The position numbers and the translations under genes are program-made. From Paenibacillus pini JCM 16418 (GTDB lineage Bacteria > Bacillota > Bacilli > Paenibacillales > Paenibacillaceae), in the NCBI RefSeq assembly GCF_000576305.1, contig NZ_BAVZ01000002.1, forward strand, positions 248,001-312,000: DNA of 64,000 bases, given 5' to 3'. The notes under the pieces are model-generated. The model had not been told where the DNA came from, did no database searches, and saw only the letters and a list, made by a program, of their open reading frames with translations. Shown here in pieces: positions 38,482-47,566 of the stretch (its first letter is position 1; the number at the start of each line of letters is the position of its first letter).

Positions 38482-39054
38482 ATGTGGATCGTTGAAAATT
38501 TCTATTGGATCCTGATTGTTGGATTTGCGATCATCTCTGCTCTTAGTAAGAGCGGGAAGTCTAAACAAAAGAATAACCCTCGCGGGATGCCTACTTTTGG
38601 AGGGAACGGCGATAGGAAAGAACGTCGGTCCATTGAAGAGGAACGCGATGATCAGAACTCCAATCCAGACACTGGTTCAGTGTTGTATCGTAGTTCTCAG
38701 CTTGATACGTCCAGTGGCTCATCTTCCTTTGAAGAGATAGATAATCGAACCTTTGATTCTTTTCCTTCAGGAGATTATAGTACGGGTGAGGGCGTATCTC
38801 AAATGTGGGAAGATCAGGAGCCTAAACAGGAGACGCTAGAAGATCGCAAACGCATGATGCAGCGTGACATTGATAAGGTGAATGCATCTTTGGATCGGAT
38901 TACATCTGTAATGGATGCTGGATCTGACACTTTGGAGGAGTCCAAGCAACACCATATATCGCCGCTTGCAGAACAAGCAAGACAAGGAATCATTTGGTCA
39001 GAAATTTTAGGTCCTCCCCGGTCTAAACGTTCATATAATCAAAGACGCAACTAA
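38482..39054 (+). CDS. Membrane-anchored hydrophilic protein of unknown function
   Basis: The protein of 190 residues begins with one membrane segment (WIVENFYWILIVGFAIISAL). The remainder is a long, polar, probably disordered region rich in Ser, Asp, Glu and Arg. A helical part follows (about residues 118-150, QRDIDKVNASLDRITSVMDA) and a conserved-looking end (LAEQARQGIIWSEILGPPRS). It is third in the nfeD-floA operon, where B. subtilis has the unrelated-looking yqfB, and a terminator follows. No function is assigned; a link to the flotillin system is inference from position. Confidence 0.75.
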   Translation: MWIVENFYWILIVGFAIISALSKSGKSKQKNNPRGMPTFGGNGDRKERRSIEEERDDQNSNPDTGSVLYRSSQLDTSSGSSSFEEIDNRTFDSFPSGDYSTGEGVSQMWEDQEPKQETLEDRKRMMQRDIDKVNASLDRITSVMDAGSDTLEESKQHHISPLAEQARQGIIWSEILGPPRSKRSYNQRRN

Positions 39055-39073
39055 ATTAGTTCCGTATATTAAT

Positions 39074-39134
39074 AAAAAACCTCTTTGTAATGTATTGGGA
39101 TTTCAAGATCCACGTACCTTCAAAGAGGTTTTTT
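39074..39134 (+). terminator. Terminator after the nfeD-floA operon
   Basis: AAAAAACCTCTTTG pairs perfectly with CAAAGAGGTTTTTT across a 33-base loop that contains a small GGAT/ATCC hairpin; T run on both strands. Confidence 0.85.
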
Positions 39135-39166
39135 GTGTTGTATACCCCAGCGCTTATCAAATAATC

Positions 39167-39195
39167 TCATATTTAAAAGGACCTGAGCATACGTT
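39167..39195 (+). promoter_or_regulatory. Sigma-E-type promoter of yqfC-yqfD
   Basis: TCATATT (39167-39173) and CATACGTT (39188-39195) with 14 bases between closely match the mother-cell sigma-E consensus. The B. subtilis yqfCD genes are sigma-E targets. Confidence 0.8.
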
Positions 39196-39225
39196 GTAAA
39201 GTACAGGAAGGGGGAAGACCTTCGT

Positions 39226-39519
39226 ATGACCCGGATGAGTCATAGACTGCGAAAATGGACGAATGAAATGCTTGATTTGCCGCAGGATGTTGTTTTAGAC
39301 CTACCTCGCATTACGATGGTGGGAAATCAAGAAATTTATATTGAGAACCATCGTGGCCTGCAGCACTTTGCTTCCGACCGTATTGTGCTTTCCCTGAGCA
39401 AAGGGTCATTAGAGATCCTTGGAGCGGAAATGGTGATTAGAGCGATTATGCCGGAAGAGGTACTGGTCGAAGGCAAGGTCTTTCACATAACTTATCATGA
39501 AATGGAGGAGAGCCTATGA
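39226..39519 (+). CDS. yqfC: Sporulation protein YqfC
   Basis: A 97-residue YabP/YqfC family protein: MLDLPQDVVLDLPRITMVGN near the N-terminus, then IYIENHRGLQHFASDRIVLS and a C-terminal EVLVEGKVFHITYHE. The start follows GGAAGGGGGAAG. Family members are mother-cell sporulation proteins; the sigma-E-type promoter upstream supports this. The stop overlaps yqfD as ATGA. Confidence 0.92.
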   Translation: MTRMSHRLRKWTNEMLDLPQDVVLDLPRITMVGNQEIYIENHRGLQHFASDRIVLSLSKGSLEILGAEMVIRAIMPEEVLVEGKVFHITYHEMEESL

Positions 39520-40709
39520 AGATACCTACACTAGTAAATACACGGGGTTACGTTACGATTCTGGTTAGAGGTCAGCATGTGGAGCCTTTTATTAATGCTG
39601 TCGCAAAGGAGGGTATTCAAGTATGGGATGTAGTACCCATTCAGAGCGATCAGATTGCGATGAAAGTGCTACTTCGTGATTTCTACGCTCTCCGTCCGCT
39701 GTTGAAACGGACAGGCTGTCGTGTGCATGTGAGTAAGCGTACGGGCGTTCCATTTTATATGGCGAGGCTATATAAACGCAAATTTTTTGCAGCGGGCATC
39801 ATCATGTTCTTTATTTTTCTCTTTCTCTTGTCTTCCATGGTGTGGGATGTGAAAGTGATTGGTAACAAAAAAATTGCCACTGAGGATATTTTAGAGGCTG
39901 CTAGAGCAGAAGGTATTTATCCATTCCAATGGATTTATCGACTAGATAAACCGGACAAGCTGTCACGTGATTTGAATTCCAAGCTGCCAGGAATTTCATG
40001 GGTTGGAGTGGAACGTAAAGGGACCACCATCACGGTGCAGATTGTAGAGGCAGCAGAACCACAGAAGGAACCACTTCTGAGTCAGCGCCATCTAGTAAGC
40101 CGTACGGATGCGGTAATTACCAGTATATATGCTGAACAGGGAAGGCCAGTAGTAGCTAAGAATGATCGGGTTAAAAAGGGTCAGATTCTCATCTCCGGCA
40201 TGCTCGGGGACGAGGCACACTCCGAGCTAGTCGTGGCTAAGGGTGAGGTCAAAGGTCTTGTTTGGCATGAATATAATGTTGCAGTCCCGCTTGTAAAGGA
40301 ACGGAAGATTTACACGGGGGAACGTAAAAATAGAAGTTATCTAGTTCTAGGAAACCGTGCTGTTCAGTTATGGGGATATGGAAAGAACCCCTATGCACAA
40401 TCGGAGGTCCTTACAGAGCAAGATCCGCTTTCATGGCGTTCTATCGTTCTTCCTCTAGGCTGGATGACCGAGAAAGTGATGGAAGTTAAAATAAGTCAGG
40501 ATACTATCGATGTGGAAGAAGCTAAAAAACAAGGTTTAGATGGAGCTATTCGTGATATTTTAGCTAAATACGGCAATGATTCGCAATTGATCAGTCAAAA
40601 AATTTTGCATGAGAAGAAAGAGAATGGTAAAGTTTATATGAAAGTGCTTTTAGAAGTGGAAGAGAGGATAGCTGAAGAGCTTCCTATAGTTCAAAACCAA
40701 GGAGAATGA
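39516..40709 (+). CDS. yqfD: Sporulation protein YqfD
   Basis: A 397-residue protein with a cytoplasmic N-terminal part, one membrane segment (about residues 91-112, FFAAGIIMFFIFLFLLSSMV) and an extracytoplasmic C-terminal domain (VWDVKVIGNKKIATEDILEA, GISWVGVERKGTTITVQIVE). The family is found in spore formers and belongs to the sigma-E regulon, with a role in spore development that is not well defined. Coupled by overlap to yqfC; phoH follows at 6 bases. Confidence 0.93.
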   Translation: MKIPTLVNTRGYVTILVRGQHVEPFINAVAKEGIQVWDVVPIQSDQIAMKVLLRDFYALRPLLKRTGCRVHVSKRTGVPFYMARLYKRKFFAAGIIMFFIFLFLLSSMVWDVKVIGNKKIATEDILEAARAEGIYPFQWIYRLDKPDKLSRDLNSKLPGISWVGVERKGTTITVQIVEAAEPQKEPLLSQRHLVSRTDAVITSIYAEQGRPVVAKNDRVKKGQILISGMLGDEAHSELVVAKGEVKGLVWHEYNVAVPLVKERKIYTGERKNRSYLVLGNRAVQLWGYGKNPYAQSEVLTEQDPLSWRSIVLPLGWMTEKVMEVKISQDTIDVEEAKKQGLDGAIRDILAKYGNDSQLISQKILHEKKENGKVYMKVLLEVEERIAEELPIVQNQGE

Positions 40710-40715
40710 GGCTAT

Positions 40716-41686
40716 TTGTCAGAACATAATCACAGCATACAAATTTCACTCCAAAGTGCGGGTGAAGGACTGTCCATTTTCGGACCACAGGATACTTTTT
40801 TGAAATTAATTGAAGCTGAAATTCCCGCTAAAATTGATTCCCGGGAAGCCGAAATTACAATTCGCGGCAATGACCACGATGTTCAGGTGTTACAGCAATT
40901 GTTCGATGTGCTCCTTCAGTTGGTGCGCAAAGGTTACATCCTTACGGAGCGCGATGTATTGTATGCTATTGATTTAGCCAAAGATTTTCGGGCAGATCAG
41001 CTTTTAGATTTGTATAAGGGTGAGATTACTACCACGTTCCGGGGTAAACCCATCCGGGTTAAGACCATCGGACAGAAGCATTATGTTACTACGATTAAGA
41101 AGCGTGATATCGTATTCGGTATTGGTCCCGCAGGTACAGGTAAGACGTATCTGGCTGTGGTCCTTGCAGTTGCAGCGCTGAAAGAAGGCTCCGTTAAAAA
41201 GATTGTGCTTACTCGTCAGCCGTTGAGGCAGGGGAAAGCCTTGGCTTCTTACCTGGAGATTTGCAAGAGAAGGTTGATCCTTATTTGCGGCCATTATACG
41301 ATGCCCTTTATGATGTTATGGGTCCAGATCAAACAGCCAAGTCCTTGGAGAGAGGATTAATCGAAATTGCTCCGCTCGCATATATGCGTGGAAGGACATT
41401 GGATGATTCTTTTATCATATTGGATGAGGCTCAGAATACGACCGCTGAACAAATGAAGATGTTCCTGACCCGTCTTGGATTTGGATCGAAGATGGTTATT
41501 ACAGGTGATGTAACCCAGATTGACTTACCAAGAGGTAAGAAATCAGGGCTTATTGAAGCGAAATCTATACTACATGGAATTGATGAGATTGGATTTGTCT
41601 TTTTTGCGGAACAAGATGTCGTAAGGCATTCTCTAGTGCAAAAAATCATCGTTGCGTATGATCATGCAGCAGAAAAACAAGATTAG
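40716..41686 (+). CDS. phoH: PhoH family ATPase (frame break at ~41217)
   Basis: PhoH-like ATPases are linked to RNA metabolism and often sit beside ybeY. Read from TTG 40716. It carries Walker [16 protein letters not shown] (about residue 140) and Walker [13 protein letters not shown] after a break. Reading CGTCAGCCG as CGTCCAGCCG restores [20 protein letters not shown], the family sequence; one C appears lost from a CC pair. The corrected length is about 323 residues, normal. A sequence error is the likely cause. Confidence 0.92.
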
Positions 41687-41700
41687 AGGGGATTATCTTT

Positions 41701-43947
41701 ATGACTTCGAAAGAATCGTCATCTGGCAAATCTTTCTCAAGCAAAAGTATTGGCTGGAAGCATAGCGTGCCAACCCGCTATGTTCTATTTTTATTTTTGG
41801 TGCTGCTCTTCTATATAAGTCTGGCCTCTGACTTGCTTCCGGAACGCTATAATATCCAGATCGGAACGCATAGCGAGAAGGAAATTACAGCGCCAATGCA
41901 AATTCCGAACAATAAGGCTACACTCAAAGCACAAGAACAAGAAGCGGAGCGCGTACAGCCCATCTATAGTATCCTTCCGATCCGTAACGAGAATCTTGTC
42001 GTTTCTTTACTGGAGCGAATTGATCGCCTGAATCAAGATGATCAAGTATCTCGTGAGGATAAAGTGGCCATTTATCGTCAGGAAATACCTCAGAGATCTC
42101 AAGATTTTATACTTAACTATGTGAATGCTAGTCGTAGTGCGGGTAAGTACACGGACAAGCTTTTGAATGAGTTGGTTAAAGTAACGAATCAGCAGGCCTA
42201 TCGGATTCCAGAAGAAACATTTATTAAAATGCCGCGGCTCTCATCAGAAGATATTATGAAGATGAAACCGGTAGCACGTGAGATTGTCTCGCGGCTCACA
42301 GGCGACCAGATTGTCGAGGCACAGACAGCCCGGGCTAAAGTTGCAGAGCTCGTTAGTACAAGCTCTCTTGATCAACGTACAGCTCGTGAAGTCGTACAGG
42401 AGCTGTCTAGACTGGCCATAACTGCCAATAAATTTTACGATGAGGATCTAACCAAGGAAGCTAGAGTACAAGCCCGTGAGAATACACAGACTGTTTATAT
42501 TAAACAGGGGGATGTCCTGGTCGCCAAAGGTGAGATGATTACAAGCGAATTGTACAATCTTCTCGATGATAGCGGACTACTCAAGAATAAAGTGAATTAT
42601 TGGCCTCAGGTCGGATTGTTCATGCTTTGTTGCTTGTTGTCCTTCGGACTTCTGATGTTCATTCGTCAATCGAATCCGAATAAGTTCAAATATAACAATG
42701 CACAGCTTCTTATGCTTGCCCTTATCTTTGTAATCACGATCGGCTCTATGTATGTGGCAGGCGTGCTACAAAGTAATGAACGCCCCTATATCGGGTATTT
42801 AGCTCCAGTTGCGATTGGAGCCATGTTAGTCACCTTGCTGCTTGATATGAGTCTTGCTTTTTTCTGCGCGATGATTTTTGGAGTGCTAGCAAGTGTTATC
42901 CTAAATGTTCATCAAGGGCAAATATTTGATTTTAAATTTGGGTTTTTTGCTCTCGTGGTTTCCTACGTTGGGATCTTTACTATTCATAAAGCTAGTCAGC
43001 GTTCTACCCTGTTAAAAGGTGGCATCATGGTATGTTTGTTCGGTTCTCTTGCTGTGTTTATGATGACGCTTATTAACACTGGTGGATGGAATCAAATGCA
43101 AATGCTGTATGCAATCGGATTCGCTTTTGCTGGAGGGCTACTCACAGCCATTCTGGTTATAGGGCTAATGCCTTTCTTTGAAGTCACGTTCGGCATTCTG
43201 TCTGCGCTGAAACTTGTAGAATTGTCTAATCCGAATCATCCGTTGCTGCGTAAGTTGCTTACGGAGACACCGGGAACCTATCATCATAGTGTGATGGTCG
43301 GTAACCTGTCAGAGGCTGCTGCTGAGGCGATTGGCGCTGACGGATTACTGTGCCGGGTAGGCTCTTATTATCATGATATCGGCAAGACCAAAAGACCAAG
43401 TTACTTCATTGAAAATCAGAACAATATGGAAAATCCGCATGATTCAATTGACCCTAAATTGAGCAAATCTATTATCATTGCGCACGCTAGAGATGGTGTA
43501 GAGATGCAAAAAGAGTACAAGCTTCCAAAACCGATTCGTGATATTGCTGAACAGCATCATGGAACGACTTTCCTACATTTCTTTTATCACAAAGCACTTC
43601 GTCAGGCTGAAGAATTAGGTAAGGAGCCAGACTTCACGGAAGAGGATTTTCGTTATCCTGGTCCTAAGGCGCAGTCGAAGGAATCAGCTGTTGTCGGCAT
43701 TGCTGACAGCGTGGAAGCTGCGGTGCGGTCGCTACGTAAACCTACGGTCGAGCAGATCGAGTCCATGATTGAGAAAATTATTAAGAGTCGTCTGGATGAT
43801 CATCAATTTAACGAATGCGATCTTACGATGAAGGAACTGGATATTGTCGGCAAAACACTACAAGAAAGCGTAATGGGGATTTTTCATTCGCGTATTGAGT
43901 ATCCTGAAGAGATTAAGAAACCTGCTAGTTCGGTAGCTAGTAGCTGA
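41701..43947 (+). CDS. pgpH: Cyclic-di-AMP phosphodiesterase PgpH (7TMR-HD)
   Basis: A 748-residue membrane protein of the YqfF/PgpH type. It has an N-terminal membrane segment, an extracellular 7TMR-HDED domain (about residues 60-290), seven membrane helices (about 300-500), and a cytoplasmic HD domain with HHSVMVGNLSEAAAEAIGAD and SYYHDIGKTKRPSYF. A further His pair occurs in EQHHGTTF. It hydrolyses c-di-AMP to pApA. Position between phoH and ybeY is conserved in Firmicutes. Confidence 0.94.
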   Translation: MTSKESSSGKSFSSKSIGWKHSVPTRYVLFLFLVLLFYISLASDLLPERYNIQIGTHSEKEITAPMQIPNNKATLKAQEQEAERVQPIYSILPIRNENLVVSLLERIDRLNQDDQVSREDKVAIYRQEIPQRSQDFILNYVNASRSAGKYTDKLLNELVKVTNQQAYRIPEETFIKMPRLSSEDIMKMKPVAREIVSRLTGDQIVEAQTARAKVAELVSTSSLDQRTAREVVQELSRLAITANKFYDEDLTKEARVQARENTQTVYIKQGDVLVAKGEMITSELYNLLDDSGLLKNKVNYWPQVGLFMLCCLLSFGLLMFIRQSNPNKFKYNNAQLLMLALIFVITIGSMYVAGVLQSNERPYIGYLAPVAIGAMLVTLLLDMSLAFFCAMIFGVLASVILNVHQGQIFDFKFGFFALVVSYVGIFTIHKASQRSTLLKGGIMVCLFGSLAVFMMTLINTGGWNQMQMLYAIGFAFAGGLLTAILVIGLMPFFEVTFGILSALKLVELSNPNHPLLRKLLTETPGTYHHSVMVGNLSEAAAEAIGADGLLCRVGSYYHDIGKTKRPSYFIENQNNMENPHDSIDPKLSKSIIIAHARDGVEMQKEYKLPKPIRDIAEQHHGTTFLHFFYHKALRQAEELGKEPDFTEEDFRYPGPKAQSKESAVVGIADSVEAAVRSLRKPTVEQIESMIEKIIKSRLDDHQFNECDLTMKELDIVGKTLQESVMGIFHSRIEYPEEIKKPASSVASS

Positions 43948-43995
43948 AGTAGCTGAAATCCAACTTATGTTAATTCAAAGAGGGGCGTAATCAGA

Positions 43996-44493
43996 ATGAG
44001 TCTACAACTCGTTTGGAATAATGAACAAGATGTACACAATATTAGTGATGAGTTGATTTCACAGCTGATGCAGGTACTTTATAAGGCTGGAGAAGCGGAG
44101 AACGTCACGGATGGGGAAGTTGCTCTGACCTTTGTAGACGATGCTCAAATTCACGAACTAAACCTCGAATACCGTGGTATTGATCGCCCAACGGACGTGC
44201 TTTCATTTGCTATGAATGAAACCGTTGATGAGGAACTTGACATTGTGTATGAGTTAGAAGAAGATGAAGAACTGGATGATATTCCTGATGTGCTAGGAGA
44301 TATTATTATTTCCGTTAATCGCGCGCAGGCTCAGAGTGAAGAATATGGTCATTCGCTGGAACGTGAAATCGGTTTTTTATTTGTTCACGGATTTCTTCAT
44401 TTGCTAGGATACGACCATCAGGATGAGGCAAGCGAAGCTGAAATGATGGGCAAGCAGGAAGCGGTGCTGGCTCAAGTGGGGTTAACGCGCTAA
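43996..44493 (+). CDS. ybeY: Endoribonuclease YbeY (rRNA maturation factor)
   Basis: The protein of 165 residues has the zinc motif H-x3-H-x5-H in FVHGFLHLLGYDHQDEASE and the conserved R-x-IDRPTDVLSFAM. It has an acidic insertion (DEELDIVYELEEDEELDD) before VLGDIIISVNRAQ. YbeY acts in 16S rRNA 3' end maturation and ribosome quality control. GAGGGG precedes the ATG. The stop overlaps the next start as TAATG. Confidence 0.95.
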   Translation: MSLQLVWNNEQDVHNISDELISQLMQVLYKAGEAENVTDGEVALTFVDDAQIHELNLEYRGIDRPTDVLSFAMNETVDEELDIVYELEEDEELDDIPDVLGDIIISVNRAQAQSEEYGHSLEREIGFLFVHGFLHLLGYDHQDEASEAEMMGKQEAVLAQVGLTR

Positions 44494-44858
44494 TGGCCAG
44501 AAACTCCTTCGCATCATCCGTTGTTTATGCGGTGGAAGGAATTCGATATGCCTTCGCCACACAGATCAATATGAGAATACATGGGGTTGCTGCAATTGTA
44601 GTGATTACGGCTGCGGCGCTCCTACATGTTTCGGGACTGCGCTGGTTGTTTCTTCTACTAGCTATTACCTTGGTTATGGTTGCTGAAATGCTCAACACAG
44701 CGATTGAGGCTGCTGTTGATTTGACCTCTCCAGATCTGCACCCATTAGCCAAAGCAGCCAAGGATACCGCCGCAGGAGCTGTGCTTCTTGCTGCGGTTTT
44801 TGCTATTATCGTCGGTATTATCGTATTTTACCGTCCGGTGCTTGATTGGCTGGTATAA
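44493..44858 (+). CDS. dgkA: Undecaprenol kinase / diacylglycerol kinase family
   Basis: A 121-residue integral membrane kinase with three membrane segments. It carries the family signature MVAEMLNTAIEAAVDLTSPD followed by HPLAKAAKDTAAGAVLL. In Gram-positive bacteria the enzyme mainly phosphorylates undecaprenol for cell-wall lipid recycling. Start overlaps the ybeY stop, so the two are translationally coupled. Confidence 0.93.
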   Translation: MARNSFASSVVYAVEGIRYAFATQINMRIHGVAAIVVITAAALLHVSGLRWLFLLLAITLVMVAEMLNTAIEAAVDLTSPDLHPLAKAAKDTAAGAVLLAAVFAIIVGIIVFYRPVLDWLV

Positions 44859-44899
44859 GGCTGTTCACTACATTACTAAACAACTTAGGAGGAATCAGG

Positions 44900-45313
44900 A
44901 TGGATTCTGCGACATTACTACAAGAGGCAATTAAAGCTCGTACTAAGGCATATATCCCATATTCACATTTTGGAGTGGGAGCAGCTCTTCTTGATTCAGA
45001 AGGAAACGTGCATCATGGCTGTAATGTTGAGAATGCTGCTTATGGACCTACAAACTGTGCTGAGCGCACAGCGATGTTCCGTGCCATTGCAGATGGACAT
45101 CAAGCGGGGAGCTTTCAAGCGATAGCCATTGTTGCCGACACAGACGGTCCTGTTTCGCCGTGTGGGGTCTGCAGGCAAGTAATGATAGAACTATGCCCTC
45201 CCGATATGAAAGTTATTCTGGGCAATATGAAGGGCAATACAAGTGAAACAACAGTTCGCGATTTGCTACCGGGTGCTTTTGGACCGTCAGATCTAGGCAA
45301 CGTACGCAACTAA
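44900..45313 (+). CDS. cdd: Cytidine deaminase
   Basis: This 137-residue tetrameric-type cytidine deaminase converts cytidine and deoxycytidine to uridine forms for pyrimidine salvage. The zinc motifs are complete: CNVENAAYGPTNCAERTA (with C-x-E type AE) and PCGVCRQVM. ATG 44900 follows TTAGGAGGA; an in-frame ATG at 44846 lies inside dgkA. The dgkA-cdd-era order is as in B. subtilis. Confidence 0.96.
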   Translation: MDSATLLQEAIKARTKAYIPYSHFGVGAALLDSEGNVHHGCNVENAAYGPTNCAERTAMFRAIADGHQAGSFQAIAIVADTDGPVSPCGVCRQVMIELCPPDMKVILGNMKGNTSETTVRDLLPGAFGPSDLGNVRN

Positions 45314-45340
45314 GCTAGTTAACAGGAGGAACATACAACT

Positions 45341-46240
45341 ATGGCCAAGGCGTCATTTAAATCAGGATTTGTTGCTATTGTCGGTAGACCGAACGTAGGC
45401 AAATCCACATTGATGAATCAGGTAATTGGACAGAAAATTGCAATTATGTCTGATAAACCGCAGACGACAAGAAACAAAATTCACGGAGTATATACAACAA
45501 CCGATTCTCAGGTTGTTTTTCTAGATACCCCGGGTATTCATAAAAGACAATCCAAACTTGGCGATTTCATGAATCAAACCGCGCTGAACACGCTAAAGGA
45601 AGTTGAAGCAGTTCTTTTCTTGGTTGATGTCGCCGAAGGACTTGGCGGTGGTGACCGATTCATTATTGAGCAACTTAAACAAGTGAAAACACCTGTGATT
45701 CTGGTGCTGAATAAAATCGATCAGATTGATCCACCAGCATTGCTGCCCATTATTGAGTCATACCGTAAGCTGCATGAATTTGCAGAGATTGTACCTGTTT
45801 CCGCAATAAACGGTAACAATGTAAATACTCTTCTTGATCAAGTGAAAAAGTATCTTCCTGAAGGGCCACAATACTATCCTGATGATCAGATCACTGACCA
45901 CCCAGAACAGTTTGTCTGCGCAGAATTGATTCGTGAGAAGATCCTTCATATGACACGAGAAGAAGTTCCGCATTCCATTGCCGTAACGATTGAAGCGATG
46001 TCTGTTCAAGAGAACGGTCTTGTTAACATCTCCGCTGTCATTTTCGTTGAGCGGGATTCCCAAAAGGGAATCATTATCGGTAAACAAGGAGCGCTGCTCA
46101 AGCAGGTAGGTAAGCTCGCTCGTTATGATATCGAACGTTTACTTGGATCGAAGATTTTTCTGGAATTATGGGTAAAAGTGAAAAAAGACTGGCGCAACCA
46201 AGACCGTGTTCTTCGTGATCTAGGTTTCAACCGCGACTAG
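45341..46240 (+). CDS. era: GTPase Era
   Basis: A 299-residue GTPase needed for 30S subunit assembly. The N-terminal G domain shows [36 protein letters not shown] and LNKIDQID. The C-terminal KH domain shows [20 protein letters not shown]. The ATG is preceded by ACAGGAGG. It is cotranscribed with the upstream cluster. Confidence 0.98.
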   Translation: MAKASFKSGFVAIVGRPNVGKSTLMNQVIGQKIAIMSDKPQTTRNKIHGVYTTTDSQVVFLDTPGIHKRQSKLGDFMNQTALNTLKEVEAVLFLVDVAEGLGGGDRFIIEQLKQVKTPVILVLNKIDQIDPPALLPIIESYRKLHEFAEIVPVSAINGNNVNTLLDQVKKYLPEGPQYYPDDQITDHPEQFVCAELIREKILHMTREEVPHSIAVTIEAMSVQENGLVNISAVIFVERDSQKGIIIGKQGALLKQVGKLARYDIERLLGSKIFLELWVKVKKDWRNQDRVLRDLGFNRD

Positions 46241-46345
46241 AAGTTAATTAGGTGATGCTGGCAGGAATTGCAACACATACTTCATCTGAGTTCGCACATC
46301 CTATTTTTTGAGATGCAGACGTCATTTCAGAAAGGATGAATACGA

Positions 46346-46501
46346 ATGCGAGATTTTTCGTGGAAGTATTTTGCAATGACTGGAGATGTCGATGCTTATT
46401 TGCTGTATAAAGAAGCCGACGGTACAACTGGCGAAGAGCTGACAGCAACACCTGCAGCTGTTACGTGGAACGAGATGGAACATTATGAAGAAAACGAATG
46501 A
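46346..46501 (+). CDS. yqzL: YqzL family small protein
   Basis: A 51-residue protein starting MRDFSWKYFAMTGDVDAYLL, matching the YqzL pattern (F-x-W-x-x-F-x-x-TG-x-VD-x-YLLYKE). It follows GAAAGGATG at a short distance. It lies between era and recO, as yqzL does in B. subtilis. The function is unknown. Too short for most automated ORF lists. Confidence 0.85.
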   Translation: MRDFSWKYFAMTGDVDAYLLYKEADGTTGEELTATPAAVTWNEMEHYEENE

Positions 46502-46537
46502 TGCTTGGCTGCTCAGGGAATGGCTGGGTGAAGAGGC

Positions 46538-47293
46538 GTGCTATACAGGGTTGAAGGGATCGTCATCCGCAGCATGGACTACGGTGAGGGGAACAAAATC
46601 ATTACGCTTTGCACCGAAAACGCCGGTAAAGTAGGAGTACTCGTCCGTGGAGCTAAAAAAGTAAAGAGCCGGCATGCTGCTTTGACTCAATTATTTACGG
46701 TTGGCGAATATGTTTTTTTTAGAAATGGGACAGGGCTAGGTACGCTTAATTCGGGCGAGATTAACCAGTCCCACCACTTGCTAAGGGAAGAATTGTTCAA
46801 GGCTGCTTATGCATCGTATGCCTGTGAATTGCTGGATCGTGTTCTCCATGATGAAGAAACTGGTAATTTCTGGTTTCAACAACTTCATGCTTGCCTGCAG
46901 GCATTAGAAGAGGATAAAGATCCTGCAATTATTATTCACTTATATGAGATGAAGATTTTACAAGCTGCAGGGTATGGGCCTGAGCTGTACTCCTGCATCT
47001 CATGTGGCAGAGAATTAGCGGATGAGTCATTCTTTATCAGTCCTATGCTTGGTGGTATTCTGTGCAGATCGTGCAAGCATCTAGATCCACCCGCAATGAG
47101 CATTACCCCGCGTAGTTTGAAGCTGCTAAGGTTGTTCACACAACTTGATCTACGCCGCCTTGGACAAATTGATGTCAAAGACGAGACGAAGAAAGAGCTT
47201 AAGTCGATCATGAGAGCCTTTATGGACATGCAGCTAGGGCTAAACCTGAAATCCAGAAGCTTTTTGGATCAGATGGAGAAGTACGAAATGTAA
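46538..47293 (+). CDS. recO: DNA repair protein RecO
   Basis: RecO loads RecA on SSB-coated DNA with RecR. The 251-residue protein has an N-terminal OB fold (LYRVEGIVIRSMDYGEGNKI) and a C-terminal helical part. A zinc finger is formed by CISCGRE and the second CxxC, CRSC. Start is GTG 46538 after GTGAAGAGGC. It ends just before the glyQS T-box leader. Confidence 0.95.
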   Translation: MLYRVEGIVIRSMDYGEGNKIITLCTENAGKVGVLVRGAKKVKSRHAALTQLFTVGEYVFFRNGTGLGTLNSGEINQSHHLLREELFKAAYASYACELLDRVLHDEETGNFWFQQLHACLQALEEDKDPAIIIHLYEMKILQAAGYGPELYSCISCGRELADESFFISPMLGGILCRSCKHLDPPAMSITPRSLKLLRLFTQLDLRRLGQIDVKDETKKELKSIMRAFMDMQLGLNLKSRSFLDQMEKYEM

Positions 47294-47302
47294 ATGAATG
47301 AT

Positions 47303-47331
47303 TTGACGAATGCGCGGCAATACATTAATAT
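47303..47331 (+). promoter_or_regulatory. Sigma-A promoter of the glyQS leader
   Basis: TTGACG (47303-47308) and TAATAT (47326-47331) with a 17-base spacer, so transcription should start near 47338. Confidence 0.7.
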
Positions 47332-47337
47332 ATACTA

Positions 47338-47518
47338 AAGTTTCTTGTAAAAGGTCTGAGATGTGTTGATCGGTGTGGCGACCGGGAGCATTCATGTAAT
47401 TTATATAAAAGTGGATTGTATGTTCGTCTAACGAACGTTTAATCAAGTAGGGTGGAACCGCGGGATCAACAGCTCTCGTCCCTATGTCTGTACAACAGGC
47501 ATGGGGCGGGAGCTTTTT
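47338..47518 (+). promoter_or_regulatory. T-box leader (glycine) of glyQS
   Basis: The T-box sequence AGGGTGGAACCGCGGG (47449-47464) is present, followed by a terminator hairpin (47471-47515) whose 5' part can pair with it in the antiterminator. Uncharged tRNA-Gly should favour readthrough. A stem with GTTCG/CGAAC lies at about 47420-47440. The segment available for Stem I (about 47357-47395) is unusually short, with core CGGT-GTGGCG-ACCG. GGC in the loop or GGA on the 3' side could be the specifier; I cannot decide which. Confidence 0.92.
47470..47517 (+). terminator. Regulated terminator of the glyQS T-box
   Basis: AGCTCTCGTCCC-TATG pairs with CATGGGGCGGGAGCT and is followed by TTTTT; the alternative fold is the T-box antiterminator. 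Confidence 0.9.
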
Positions 47519-47566
47519 GCTGTGTTGTGCAGGCTTGATACATAAAAAAGCAAAGGAGTGGCACAG

